A DNA stretch of 64,000 bases from Labrenzia sp. CE80. GTDB taxonomy: Bacteria > Pseudomonadota > Alphaproteobacteria > Rhizobiales > Stappiaceae. The notes below the pieces were generated by a model that worked only from the letters and a program-made list of their open reading frames with translations, was not told where the DNA came from and made no database searches. The translations under genes were made by a program, and so were the position numbers. How positions within the stretch are numbered: the stretch's first letter is position 1; each line of letters begins with the position of its first letter. Location: assembly GCF_009650605.1 (NCBI RefSeq), contig NZ_WAJT01000002.1:1116001-1180000 (forward strand). Reading direction: 5' to 3'. Positions 16,565 through 24,940 of the stretch are shown piece by piece.

Positions 16565-17221
16565 ATGAGTATAAATTTTTGGCGAATTTCCTTTTTTACT
16601 TTCATGATCACATGGTTCAGTCCTTTTTCCCCTCAAGTATCGTTAGCGACAGAGACCTATTTTTTTGATGTCGGAGAAATAATCCGCCCTCAAGTAAAAA
16701 TAGATAGTGCTGATCTACAAGAATATGCCATCAGCTTACTGAAAGTTCTATCGTACAGTTTCGATAAGGAAATAATAAAAAAGGGAGATCCTAACATAGT
16801 TATTTTTGAAGAAAAAGTAACTATTGAAGGTGATACGGTGAAAGTACGTGATTTAGATCGCTATGTTCGCGGACAGATCATCGAATCTAAGATTTCAGAA
16901 AACACTGCCGGCTGGGGCAGTGGTTGCAAATCTTATGTCTTAGATCATGAAAATAAATTCCATTCGATAATAAGTATTATTGATATTAGTATTTCAAAAA
17001 ATAAGAAGAAAAAATGTATAGAAAATTCTATTATAAAGAGTTTTGGCGTATTTTTTGTCGGAGACACTCCGGAGTACGCGGATGAAATTGGTGGCATGAT
17101 ACTAATGCTTGAAATCAACTCGCTATGCTCGAACGCGCCTCGCCGAAACGAGTGTTTTTCAAGAAAGATAGATAAATTTCGTCAGTCTCTTTCAAATGAA
17201 AAATTCTTTTTCTTAAAGTAA
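16565..17221 (+). CDS. Secreted protein of unknown function, AT-rich
   Basis: 218 residues from the ATG at 16565. The upstream extension to 16247 is GC-rich and not protein-like. It begins with a signal peptide (NFWRISFFTFMITWFSPFSP, then QVSLATETYFF). Two cysteine-bearing regions (GWGSGCKSYV, KKKKCIEN) and a C-terminal SLCSNAPRRNECFSRKIDKF suggest disulfides in a periplasmic or exported protein. The C-terminal pattern is weakly reminiscent of DUF2927, but I do not claim membership. Lysine- and isoleucine-rich codons contrast sharply with the surrounding high-GC genes, which suggests recent acquisition. The Hint-type gene starts 11 nt downstream. Confidence 0.65.
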   Translation: MSINFWRISFFTFMITWFSPFSPQVSLATETYFFDVGEIIRPQVKIDSADLQEYAISLLKVLSYSFDKEIIKKGDPNIVIFEEKVTIEGDTVKVRDLDRYVRGQIIESKISENTAGWGSGCKSYVLDHENKFHSIISIIDISISKNKKKKCIENSIIKSFGVFFVGDTPEYADEIGGMILMLEINSLCSNAPRRNECFSRKIDKFRQSLSNEKFFFLK

Positions 17222-17231
17222 AGGACTTATA

Positions 17232-18222
17232 ATGACAGATCGCAAATATTATTCGTCTTCGCTTAGTAACTGGAATGATATTGGGCGCAATATTACAATA
17301 AATAACGGTGATGTTAGGGCGGTCTTGGTGCTGATGGCGCCTTTGGTATTTCTGCTGGTTTCGAAGGGGGTATAGCCTCCTTACGGGGGGGGGGCGGCGC
17401 GTCCACACAAATAGGGCATGCTCGATATTCATTTTCTAGAGAGCCAAGTGCCTCTGAATATACTAGTAACTTGAGCTTAGTTCTAAGTAATGATTTTTAT
17501 TATGACGTTGGTGGCGGCTTCACACTATCGACAAACGGAAGCCTTCAGCTGAGATTTGGGTCAGGTTACTACGGAAATTAACAAAGAATTAGCGCTGGCG
17601 CCGCTATGTATGTCGGAGCTACGTTTGTTGCTCCGAGTACTAATGTATTAGGCGTAGTCGAAGAGAAAGCCATCCAGTTCAATGAGTTCTACAGATTGTT
17701 TCCGCAAGAACTGAAGAATCTCAGAATGTGCTTTACGAGCGAAACTCGTGTGCGGATATCGACTGGCTGCAGCGTTCCTATTGCTGCCATCCGCCCTGGC
17801 GACCTTGTTCTCTCTTTCGATCCCCTTGCCGACAACGGGCATGGCGCTCTGGTGCCGAAAATGGTTGTTCGGACCTTCACCAATATCACCGAAGAATGGC
17901 TCCGCCTGACCTGGACAGAGAATGGCGAGCATAAAGAGCTTGTCACGACCCCCGGCCATGAATTCCTGACCGCCCATGGTGGCTTCCCCCGGATCGAACA
18001 GCTGATGGCGGGGGGCACGGGCACGCTGGTTCTGGCCGACGGGCGGAGGCTGCCGTCTCTGCCGAGCGTATTGTCTACAGCGCGGACACAGCAGAAATGT
18101 TCGAGCGGGCGGAAGGTTACGTTCTGCCGCAAAACGGCAATCTGGCCCTGAAGCCGGAATTCAAAAAAGGCTGGAAGACCTAAGACTTCGAGGTCGAAGA
18201 GTTTCGCACCCCGTCGGTCTGA
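17232..18222 (+). pseudogene. Decayed Hint-domain (hedgehog/intein) protein gene
   Basis: An ATG at 17232 (MTDRKYYSSSLSNWNDIGRN) opens a frame that must shift by one base near 17316 to continue as GGLGADGAFGISAGFEGG. That second frame runs through a G10 tract (17385-17394), stops at TAA 17580-17582, and continues without a shift into the Hint domain. The domain starts at MCFTSETRVRISTGCSVPIA with the typical Cys, then has IRPGDLVLSFD and LVTTPGHEFLTAHGG. A further frameshift near 18046 is needed to reach VSAERIVYSADTAEMFERAE and LKPEFKKGWKT, where TAA at 18181 interrupts the usual YDFEVE ending. At least four lesions indicate a pseudogene. The N-terminal half is AT-rich and the Hint half GC-rich, so it may be a domain fusion or replacement. 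Confidence 0.8.
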
Positions 18223-18579
18223 TCTGGTCCACTCCGAATTTTCGACACGCCGATTCCCTGTAGGCTGTGCGATTCTTCAGCCCACGCATCGTTTCTGGGC
18301 AGAACGGCGCGAAAACATGAGTTCGGCGTCCTTCGGCGCTATGCAGCTTGCCGATCGGGCTAGGTGATTGTTGCAGTTGGGTTTCCGCCCATACACCGCC
18401 TGTCCAGGGGTCTTTGTTGGCAGGTTCCTGATTTGTCCAATTTGCATTCATCGCCGGTTTTGCGGCCATTAACAGTGGAAAACAGCGCGCCGCCTAATTG
18501 TCCCGCGTCAGGAATGATACCTCTATAAGATCAGAAACAGACCGCGTGTCTCCAGCCTTGAAAGCGCCACGAGCCCCTT
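18223..18579. other. Intergenic region upstream of minCDE, containing right direct repeat
   Basis: 357 bp between the Hint pseudogene and minC. It holds the right-hand 38-bp repeat (18239-18276) and presumably the minCDE promoter. No convincing gene or consensus promoter was found. Confidence 0.5.
18239..18276 (+). repeat. Imperfect 38-bp direct repeat, right copy
   Basis: Same orientation as 16295-16332, with six mismatches. It lies just beyond the last recognisable codons of the Hint pseudogene, so the pair delimits about 1.9 kb. Confidence 0.75.
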
Positions 18580-19368
18580 ATGAAGTTCAAGGGTAAGTCC
18601 TTTATCGCCATCGTTCTCACGCCGGAGACACCCTCCGACGCGTGGTTTGCCGAGCTCGACCGGATCATCTCCCGCACGCCCGGCTTCTTTATCGATCGGC
18701 CGATCATTCTGGATGTGCGCGGCCGGAAGATGCCGATCGAGGAACTGGAAGAGCTGCTTGCAGGTCTCGCCGAGCGCTCTATCCGCGTCATGGGCATCGA
18801 CGGGGTTTCCGGCACGCGCCTCAAACCCGGCATGCCGCCAAGCTTCGGCGGCGGGCGTCTGGCGTCCGACGTCGAGGTGCCCGATCCTCAGCCCGGAACG
18901 CCCGGGGACGCCGAAGAGAACGAGGCTGAGGCGCCAAAGGCCAAAGGCACACAGGCATCAGCCAGGAACGGGAAGAACGGCAAGGCCGAGGGCGCTTCGG
19001 ATGAGCCGATAAGAGTGGCGACCGGACCTACTCCGGACGGCCAGTCGATCGTCATCACAGAGCCCGTGCGCTCGGGCCAGAGCGTCATGCATCCGGCGGG
19101 CGATATCACGATCCTCGGATCGGTCTCCTCTGGCGCCGAGGTCATTGCAGGCGGGTCTATCCATGTCTACGGCGCCCTGCGCGGCCGGGCTCTGGCTGGC
19201 GTGTCCGGCAACGACAATGCACGGATCTTCTGCACGAAGCTGGATGCCGAACTGGTCTCGATCAACGGTCTCTACCAGATCGCAGATGATTTTAGCGGCG
19301 ACGTTCTGAGCAAGGCGGCCCAGATCAGGTTCGAAAACGAGAAACTGATCTTCGAGCCGCTGGCCTAA
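18580..19368 (+). CDS. minC: Septum site-determining protein MinC
   Basis: 262 residues. The N-terminal domain runs to ~residue 110. An Ala/Glu/Lys-rich linker (TPGDAEENEAEAPKAKGTQA) follows, then the MinC C-terminal beta-helix domain: PVRSGQSVMHPAGDITILGS, VIAGGSIHVYGALRGRALAG and DNARIFCTKLDAELVSINGL, which carry the conserved MinD/FtsZ-binding RSG and GRALAG patterns. It blocks FtsZ ring assembly away from midcell in complex with MinD. First gene of the minCDE operon. Confidence 0.96.
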   Translation: MKFKGKSFIAIVLTPETPSDAWFAELDRIISRTPGFFIDRPIILDVRGRKMPIEELEELLAGLAERSIRVMGIDGVSGTRLKPGMPPSFGGGRLASDVEVPDPQPGTPGDAEENEAEAPKAKGTQASARNGKNGKAEGASDEPIRVATGPTPDGQSIVITEPVRSGQSVMHPAGDITILGSVSSGAEVIAGGSIHVYGALRGRALAGVSGNDNARIFCTKLDAELVSINGLYQIADDFSGDVLSKAAQIRFENEKLIFEPLA

Positions 19369-19433
19369 GCAGTCGCCGATCAAAGGGTTTTCCGGGGTCG
19401 CACCGGGAAAATTGGAAAACAGGAAAGCACACC

Positions 19434-20255
19434 ATGAGCAACGCCACAGTCATCGTGGTCACTTCGGGCAAGGGCGGCGTCGGCAAGACGACCTCGACCG
19501 CCGCCATTGCCTCTGCGCTGGCCAAACAGGGATACAAGGTTTGCGCGGTCGACTTCGACGTCGGCCTGCGCAACCTGGACCTGATCATGGGCGCCGAACG
19601 CCGGGTGGTCTTTGACCTCGTCAACGTCGTGCGCGGCGAAGCCTCGATCAAGCAGGCGCTGGTCCGCGACAAGAAGCTGGACAATCTCTACCTGCTGCCG
19701 GCCTCCCAGACCCGCGACAAGGACGCGCTCACCGACGAGGGCGTTGCCAGCGTCATCAATGAGCTGCGCATGTATTTCGACTGGATCGTTTGCGACAGTC
19801 CGGCCGGCATCGAGCGCGGCGCGACCCTGGCAATGCGCTATGCGGATGAGGCGATCATCGTCTCCAACCCGGAAGTCTCTTCGGTGCGTGACTGCGACCG
19901 GATCATCGGTCTCCTGGATTCCAAGACCGTGGTTGCCGAAGACGGCGGACGCATGCCGAAGCACCTGCTGATCACGCGCTATGACGTGGAGCGGGCAAAG
20001 CTCGGTGACATGCTTGCGGTTGATGATGTGGTCGATATTCTGTCGGTGCCGCTGATTGGGGTCGTGCCCGAAAGCCGCGACGTGCTGAAGGCCTCCAACG
20101 TTGGCCTTCCGGTCACTCTGTCGGACGAGGCATCGCCAGCGGCCAAGGCCTATACCGAGGCCACCCAACGACTTCTGGGAGAAGACATTCCCGTCACGAT
20201 TCCCTCTGAAAAGAAGGGGCTGCTTGGCAAACTCTTCAAGGGGAGGGCTGCATGA
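19434..20255 (+). CDS. minD: Septum site-determining ATPase MinD
   Basis: 273 residues with the deviant Walker A KGGVGKTTSTAAIASALAKQ near the N-terminus, DFDVGLRNLDLIMGAERRVV, and Walker B DWIVCDSPAGIERGA. The C-terminus (EKKGLLGKLFKGRAA) is the amphipathic membrane-targeting helix typical of MinD. It recruits MinC to the membrane and oscillates under MinE control. It overlaps minE by 4 nt. Confidence 0.97.
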   Translation: MSNATVIVVTSGKGGVGKTTSTAAIASALAKQGYKVCAVDFDVGLRNLDLIMGAERRVVFDLVNVVRGEASIKQALVRDKKLDNLYLLPASQTRDKDALTDEGVASVINELRMYFDWIVCDSPAGIERGATLAMRYADEAIIVSNPEVSSVRDCDRIIGLLDSKTVVAEDGGRMPKHLLITRYDVERAKLGDMLAVDDVVDILSVPLIGVVPESRDVLKASNVGLPVTLSDEASPAAKAYTEATQRLLGEDIPVTIPSEKKGLLGKLFKGRAA

Positions 20256-20524
20256 ACATCATGGCCTTCTTCGGCAGGCGCGATGACAGCGCCTCCGTCG
20301 CCAAGAACCGCCTGAAGATCCTTCTCGAGCACGAACGAGGCGGCAACTCCTCCTCCGATGCCAAGCTGATCTCCTCCCTGCGCGAGGATATCCTGGCCGT
20401 CGTTGCGCGTCACATCAACATCGATCCGGATGCGGTGCATCTGGAAATGGACCGCACCGGCGACACCACGACCCTGGGCATCGATATCGAGCTCCCGGAC
20501 ACGGACATCCGCAAAAGCGCCTGA
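20252..20524 (+). CDS. minE: Cell division topological specificity factor MinE
   Basis: 90 residues, the normal length. It has an N-terminal membrane-sensing segment (MNIMAFFGRR), the MinD-contacting helix (SVAKNRLKILLEHERGG) and the C-terminal dimerisation domain (EDILAVVARHINIDPDAVHL). It stimulates MinD ATPase activity and restricts MinCD to the poles. The ATG overlaps the minD stop. Confidence 0.96.
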   Translation: MNIMAFFGRRDDSASVAKNRLKILLEHERGGNSSSDAKLISSLREDILAVVARHINIDPDAVHLEMDRTGDTTTLGIDIELPDTDIRKSA

Positions 20525-20746
20525 GCAGAGGGCGGTCGCAAAGCGCGCGAGGCCAAACCTCGCCGCTTCGCCGCGCGATGCAGCTCTATTTCCCTCGCGG
20601 CCCGCTCACCACTCCACTGCCTTCCCGGTTTGCCGCTCTGCGGCAAGACCGGGATTGAGTAGCCACCCACGCCCCAAGGATACGAAGGCCTGCGTTGACT
20701 GGGTCCTTGCCTGCGTAGGGAAGGCCAAGGACAAGGTCGGAGTGCG

Positions 20747-21262
20747 TTACGCCGTGCCTCTGACCGGGCGGTCCTTGGTGATGTTGAAGATCATGCCGTC
20801 AAGCAACTCTTCAAGGTCGGGCCGGGCGGCGGGGCCGTTGGAAATGTCCACCAGCATGAGCGTTCCATCAGGGCGGATGGCAAAGGCGCCGGGCTCTGCG
20901 AAGTTTTCGGTGGTTTCGGCCTCAGACAGCGGTTCGGAGACGTAAAGGCCGAGCGCTCGCATCTGCGCTTCGCTCATGCCGTAGCAGAGATCGAAATCCC
21001 AGCCGAATTCGTCCATGTCCGCCTGGGCCTTTTCCTTTGTGTCGGCGGAAACGACGAGGACGTCCATGACCTCGGTCCAGGCCGGCAGGACGGCGTTGAG
21101 CTTGTTCAGGTAGCGCTTGCACCTCGGGCAATGCTTGCCACGATAGACAAACAGCATGGTCCAGCGGTCCTTGGCTTGGCCGATTGAGATCGTATCTCCT
21201 GAAAGAGACGGAAAGCTGGTCGGTTCAATTGGTGCGCCTACGCGCGGCTTGGCCGTTGTCAT
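20747..21262 (-). CDS. Peroxiredoxin-like / AhpC-TSA family protein with CPRC motif
   Basis: 171 residues from the ATG at 21262, preceded by AAAGGATC. The frame extends to 21454 but without coding character. The thioredoxin-fold core is DRWTMLFVYRGKHCPRCKRY with Cys45 and Cys48, followed by VLVVSADTKEKAQADMDEF. Unlike typical peroxiredoxins (PVCT active site), it has a CxxC-like pair, as in the redoxin-like subfamily. It probably acts in thiol-based peroxide or disulfide chemistry in the cytoplasm. Confidence 0.82.
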   Translation of the reverse strand: MTTAKPRVGAPIEPTSFPSLSGDTISIGQAKDRWTMLFVYRGKHCPRCKRYLNKLNAVLPAWTEVMDVLVVSADTKEKAQADMDEFGWDFDLCYGMSEAQMRALGLYVSEPLSEAETTENFAEPGAFAIRPDGTLMLVDISNGPAARPDLEELLDGMIFNITKDRPVRGTA

Positions 21263-21380
21263 TGCAGATCCTTTGGTGCTGGCAAATCCAGATGATGAGA
21301 TAGTATCTGTTGACCACCCGGTGCCGTCGCAGACCAATAACATTTGCGCGAGCTGCAAGCCAGGGAGGTGGCCAGCGCCG

Positions 21381-22079
21381 TCACGCGAAGATCTTCGCGA
21401 CCTGGTCCTCGTCCAGAAGCATCCATTCGCCCTCGGCCACGCCGTCGAGGCCAAGCCCGCCGATGTGGGTGCGGGTGAGGGCGGTCACGTGGTTGCCGGC
21501 GGCGGCGAACATGCGCCGGACCTGATGATAGCGGCCCTCGTGCAGGGTGAGGCGCACATGGGTGTCGTCAAAGACTTCAAGTTCAGCCGGTTTCAGCGGC
21601 TTGTGCTCGTTTTCCAGCATCATTTCGCCGGAGGCAAAGAGCGTTGCTTCAGAGCCGTTCAGGGGGCGATCAAGCTCCGCCTCGTAGATCTTGGGCACGT
21701 CAGCCTTTGGCGATATCACCCGGTGTAGCAGGTCGCCATCGTCGGTGAAGAGCAGGGCGCCCGAGGTTTCCTTGTCGAGCCGTCCGATCGTCGACAGGGT
21801 CGGCTTGCGGACCCTGTAGCGGTCAGGAAGCAGGTCATAGACCAGCTTGCCCTGATCCTTCGTCGAACATGTGTAGCCGAGCGGCTTGTTCATCAGGACC
21901 ACCATGCCGACCGCCGGGTCCAGAGGTTCATCGTCGAACAGAATGTCTTCATGGGCCGTCTTGGCATAGGCCTTGAGCGTGTTGCCGTCCCGGTCGGTCA
22001 CCCAGCCGTGCTTGATCGCGGTCTGAATTTCCTTGCGGCTGCCGTAGCCGAGGTTCGCGATGAGTTTGACCAGGCGCAT
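21381..22079 (-). CDS. rsuA: Ribosomal RNA small subunit pseudouridine synthase (RsuA/RluB/E/F family)
   Basis: 232 residues. An S4-type N-terminal domain (MRLVKLIANLGYGSRKEIQT) precedes the synthase domain with GRLDKETSGALLFTDDG, where Asp102 is the catalytic residue, and with YHQVRRMFAAAGNHVTAL. The overall form fits RsuA, which modifies a single uridine of 16S rRNA, but the RluB/E/F subtype cannot be excluded. It lies 1 nt downstream of the methyltransferase gene, which may also be rRNA-directed. Confidence 0.85.
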   Translation of the reverse strand: MRLVKLIANLGYGSRKEIQTAIKHGWVTDRDGNTLKAYAKTAHEDILFDDEPLDPAVGMVVLMNKPLGYTCSTKDQGKLVYDLLPDRYRVRKPTLSTIGRLDKETSGALLFTDDGDLLHRVISPKADVPKIYEAELDRPLNGSEATLFASGEMMLENEHKPLKPAELEVFDDTHVRLTLHEGRYHQVRRMFAAAGNHVTALTRTHIGGLGLDGVAEGEWMLLDEDQVAKIFA

Positions 22080-22080
22080 G

Positions 22081-23121
22081 TCACTTCACCTTCCGCTTGA
22101 TCGCACGGATGACCTTGTAGCCACCTTCATCGGCGATCATCTCGACCACGCCGAAGACGTCGTTCAGCGTCGCCTCATAGGGCAGGTGGCGGTTGGCAAC
22201 CATGTAGAAGGTGCCGCCGCTGCGCAATCCGCTCGCCGCTGTCCGGATGAAGGCCTGGCCCACATCCGAGCGGTCGGCTTTTCCGGTCTGGTGAAACGGC
22301 GGATTGGAGACGATGAAATCATAGGGGCCTTCGATGCCCTTTGTGACGTCCGACCAGATGCCGTTGAGCACTTTCTTGCCCTTGAAGGCGGCAAGGTTCT
22401 GCTCGGCCAGATCGAGCGCGCGTTTTTCTGCTTCATAAAGGTCCATGGCGGCAACGCCCGGTGCGCGTTCCAGAACCGCGCGGGCGAGATAGCCAAAGCC
22501 GCAGCCCAGATCCGCTCCCTTGCCCGCCAGTGTCTCCGGCAGATTGTCGGTCAGCAGTTTGGAGGCCGCGTCGATCCGGTCCCAGGCGAAGATGCCAGGC
22601 CTGCTGACATAGGCGCCCTCGAGGATGTCACGCGGCGCGTCCAGCTGAAGCCATTCGTCGAGCAGTGCGGTGTTGATCATGTCCGGCGAGACGGTTGCCC
22701 AGAAGACGCGGCATTTGTTCTTTGACAGTTTGCCGGTCAGGCCTGCCAGCGCGTCGAGATCAGCCTCGGCGGTCTTTGCGCCTTCGGTGTTGGGCGCGCA
22801 GGCCAGAACAATGCCGCCGGCAGCCGCCTTTTTGACAGCGCGTGCAAGCAAGGCGCGCGATTCCTGCCTCTGGCGGGTCGGCAGGGCAAGGACGAGCGAA
22901 AAACCCGTCTCGTCCGTTTCGGCGACAACATTGTACCCAGCCTGGTCCAGAGCATCGCGGTCTGGCGCGAAGCTTTGCTCGCAGGTGAGCGCTACGGCGG
23001 GGATCGTTCGAAGTTCCCGGCCCATCCTGGCGCGCAAGAACAGGGCCTTGTCGCCATCGGCAAGGCCAAGCATGCCTTCATCAAGAGGCAGCATCAGGGT
23101 TTCAAGCACGGTATCGGTCAT
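22081..23121 (-). CDS. Class I SAM-dependent methyltransferase, RsmC/RlmG-like
   Basis: 346 residues from the ATG at 23121; the slightly longer frame begins with TTG. A degenerate N-terminal half is followed by a catalytic half with the SAM-binding motif ADLGCGFGYLARAVL, acidic VAAMDLYEAEKRALDLAEQN and the NPPF motif in FIVSNPPFHQTGKADR. This pattern is characteristic of N2-guanine methyltransferases of 16S (RsmC) or 23S (RlmG) rRNA. The adjacent pseudouridine synthase is consistent with a role in rRNA modification. Confidence 0.87.
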   Translation of the reverse strand: MTDTVLETLMLPLDEGMLGLADGDKALFLRARMGRELRTIPAVALTCEQSFAPDRDALDQAGYNVVAETDETGFSLVLALPTRQRQESRALLARAVKKAAAGGIVLACAPNTEGAKTAEADLDALAGLTGKLSKNKCRVFWATVSPDMINTALLDEWLQLDAPRDILEGAYVSRPGIFAWDRIDAASKLLTDNLPETLAGKGADLGCGFGYLARAVLERAPGVAAMDLYEAEKRALDLAEQNLAAFKGKKVLNGIWSDVTKGIEGPYDFIVSNPPFHQTGKADRSDVGQAFIRTAASGLRSGGTFYMVANRHLPYEATLNDVFGVVEMIADEGGYKVIRAIKRKVK

Positions 23122-23231
23122 TGTCGCCAATCATAATGAGGCGCACGGATCATGAGCCAGCGCACCTGGGAATTGGCGGAGCTATAGGCATCTTCACCGG
23201 CAAGGTCAAAGCCAAGCAGCAGAAGAGGCCA

Positions 23232-23259
23232 GGAAAACCCACCTGTCGGCGGGTTTTCA
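23232..23259 (-). terminator. Intrinsic terminator downstream of methyltransferase gene
   Basis: On the minus strand, AAAACCCGCC and GGTGGGTTTT form a hairpin (one mismatch) with a GACA loop and a T4 run. It follows the stop of the 23270-23914 gene. Confidence 0.7.
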
Positions 23260-23269
23260 ATTGAAGTGC

Positions 23270-23914
23270 TCAGATGGCAGGTTTGTGCGCGACAACGAAT
23301 TGGCTCGGGATTTTCGGAAAGGTGATGGTCTCGATGAGGTCCAGGCCATTCGCCGTCATCAGATCATCCACATCGCCGGTGGTCATGAAGCGCACCGTCG
23401 GTGCCTTGCCGAAAAGGCGCAGTGCCCAGACCAGCGGGCCGAAAAGGATCTGCTTGTGACCGAGGCAGACGGTCTTTGTGATCAGCAGGCCGCCCGGTCT
23501 CACAAGCTGCGTCAGCCGCCTGGTCGTGGCGGCGGGATCTTCGGTCAAATGCAGGAAGTTGAAGGCGAGCACCGCGTCATAGCCGCCGTCAGCGCCATTG
23601 GCTGCCGGTGCAACACTCTCGTCGAAGGGATCTGCCTGCACAAAGCGCAGATTGGGCTGCGGCTCCTGCGCAAGCTTCTCGTCGGCGATCTCGACCATCC
23701 CGGCGGCAAAGTCAGTGGACAGATAGGATTTCACCGAGGGCGCAAGCAGCAAAGCTGTCGATCCGGTGCCGCAGCCGACTTCTAGAACGTTGCTTTCAGG
23801 GCCAAGGTGCTCACGCACCCGAGCCAGCCACCGCTCATAGCCGGCCTGATCCTTGATTGGCGTCTTGGCGTAGCGACGGGCAAGTTTGTCCCAGAAGGGG
23901 GCGCTTGATGTCAT
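23270..23914 (-). CDS. Class I SAM-dependent methyltransferase
   Basis: 214 residues from the ATG at 23914; a GTG five codons upstream is also open. SAM-binding motif I is NVLEVGCGTGSTALLLAPSV, followed by STDFAAGMVEIADEKL, FDAVLAFNFLHL-like (YDAVLAFNFLHLTEDP) and PGGLLITKTVCLG. The substrate is unknown. It is divergent from the LysR gene at 24015 with about 100 bp between, and may be its target. Confidence 0.87.
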   Translation of the reverse strand: MTSSAPFWDKLARRYAKTPIKDQAGYERWLARVREHLGPESNVLEVGCGTGSTALLLAPSVKSYLSTDFAAGMVEIADEKLAQEPQPNLRFVQADPFDESVAPAANGADGGYDAVLAFNFLHLTEDPAATTRRLTQLVRPGGLLITKTVCLGHKQILFGPLVWALRLFGKAPTVRFMTTGDVDDLMTANGLDLIETITFPKIPSQFVVAHKPAI

Positions 23915-24014
23915 TTGGGTTCGGCTCACGGCTATTTATAAGATATTGAATAGGTAGCTGACGCAATCTCCTCAGGAAATTGCGGAAAAACGAAGAGATA
24001 ATATACATATTTGC

Positions 24015-24929
24015 ATGAATTGGCAGGCTATCTCTTTTGACTGGAACAATGCGCGGGCCTTTCTTGCCACCGCTGAAGAGGGCTCTTTTTCGGCTGCGGC
24101 CCGTGTCCTTGGGCTGACCCAGCCGACCCTTGGACGGCAGGTGGCCGCGCTTGAGGCGGAGTTGGGCGTTGTCCTGTTCGAGAGGGTGGGCAGATCTCTG
24201 AAACTGACACCCTTCGGCACCGATCTGCTGGACCACGTCAGGGGTATGGCAGAAGCGGCGCGCTGTCTCTCGCTGGCCGCATCGGGTCAGGCCCAGTCGA
24301 GCGAGGGCAAGGTCTGCATTTCCGCCAGCGACCTGATGGCGGCCTACCTGCTGCCGGAGCTCATCGGCGAACTGCGCCGGCGGGAACCGGGCATCCACAT
24401 TGAAGTGCTGGCGTCCAACGAGCTGAGTGACTTGCGCCAGCGCGAAGCGGACATCGCCCTGCGCCATGTGCGTCCGGACCATCCGGAATTGATTGCCCGC
24501 CTGATCCGCGAAATGTGCGCCAGTTTCTATGCCTCGCCCCGGTACCTGGCTGAACATGGACGCCCGGAGACCTTTGAGGACATGGCGTCCCACGCGCTGG
24601 TCGGCTTCGTCGACGATGGCGTGTTGCTGGACCATCTGAACCGCAGCGGTGTGCCCGTGACCAGTGCCAATATCATCTGCAATTCCGCAGACGGCAATGT
24701 CGCCTGGCAGATGGTGCGCGAAGGCCTGGGCATCGGGATCATGGCCGACGATATCGCCGAGCGCTGTCCGGATGTCGAACGCCTGTTTCCCGGGATCGAC
24801 CCTTTCCGCTATCCCCTGTGGCTTGTCACGCACCGGGAGCTGAACACAAGCCGCCGGATCCGACTGGTGTTTGATTTCCTTGCCGATGCCTTCAAGCAAC
24901 CAGGGCCGGTGAAACGACGCGGCGGCTGA
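24015..24929 (+). CDS. LysR-family transcriptional regulator
   Basis: 304 residues. The N-terminal winged HTH is WNNARAFLATAEEGSFSAAA and RVLGLTQPTLGRQVAALEAE, followed by an effector domain with LLPELIGELRRREPGIHIEV and the usual GLGIGIMADDIAERCP. It is divergent from the methyltransferase gene. The gap is AT-rich and suited to regulation of both. Confidence 0.92.
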   Translation: MNWQAISFDWNNARAFLATAEEGSFSAAARVLGLTQPTLGRQVAALEAELGVVLFERVGRSLKLTPFGTDLLDHVRGMAEAARCLSLAASGQAQSSEGKVCISASDLMAAYLLPELIGELRRREPGIHIEVLASNELSDLRQREADIALRHVRPDHPELIARLIREMCASFYASPRYLAEHGRPETFEDMASHALVGFVDDGVLLDHLNRSGVPVTSANIICNSADGNVAWQMVREGLGIGIMADDIAERCPDVERLFPGIDPFRYPLWLVTHRELNTSRRIRLVFDFLADAFKQPGPVKRRGG

Positions 24930-24940
24930 CAGCCCGCCCC

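Noticed and set aside
18580..20524. minCDE as a sign of a plasmid replicon.
   Set aside because: Some rhizobia carry minCDE on megaplasmids, but nothing here (no repABC, no partition cluster) supports a plasmid.
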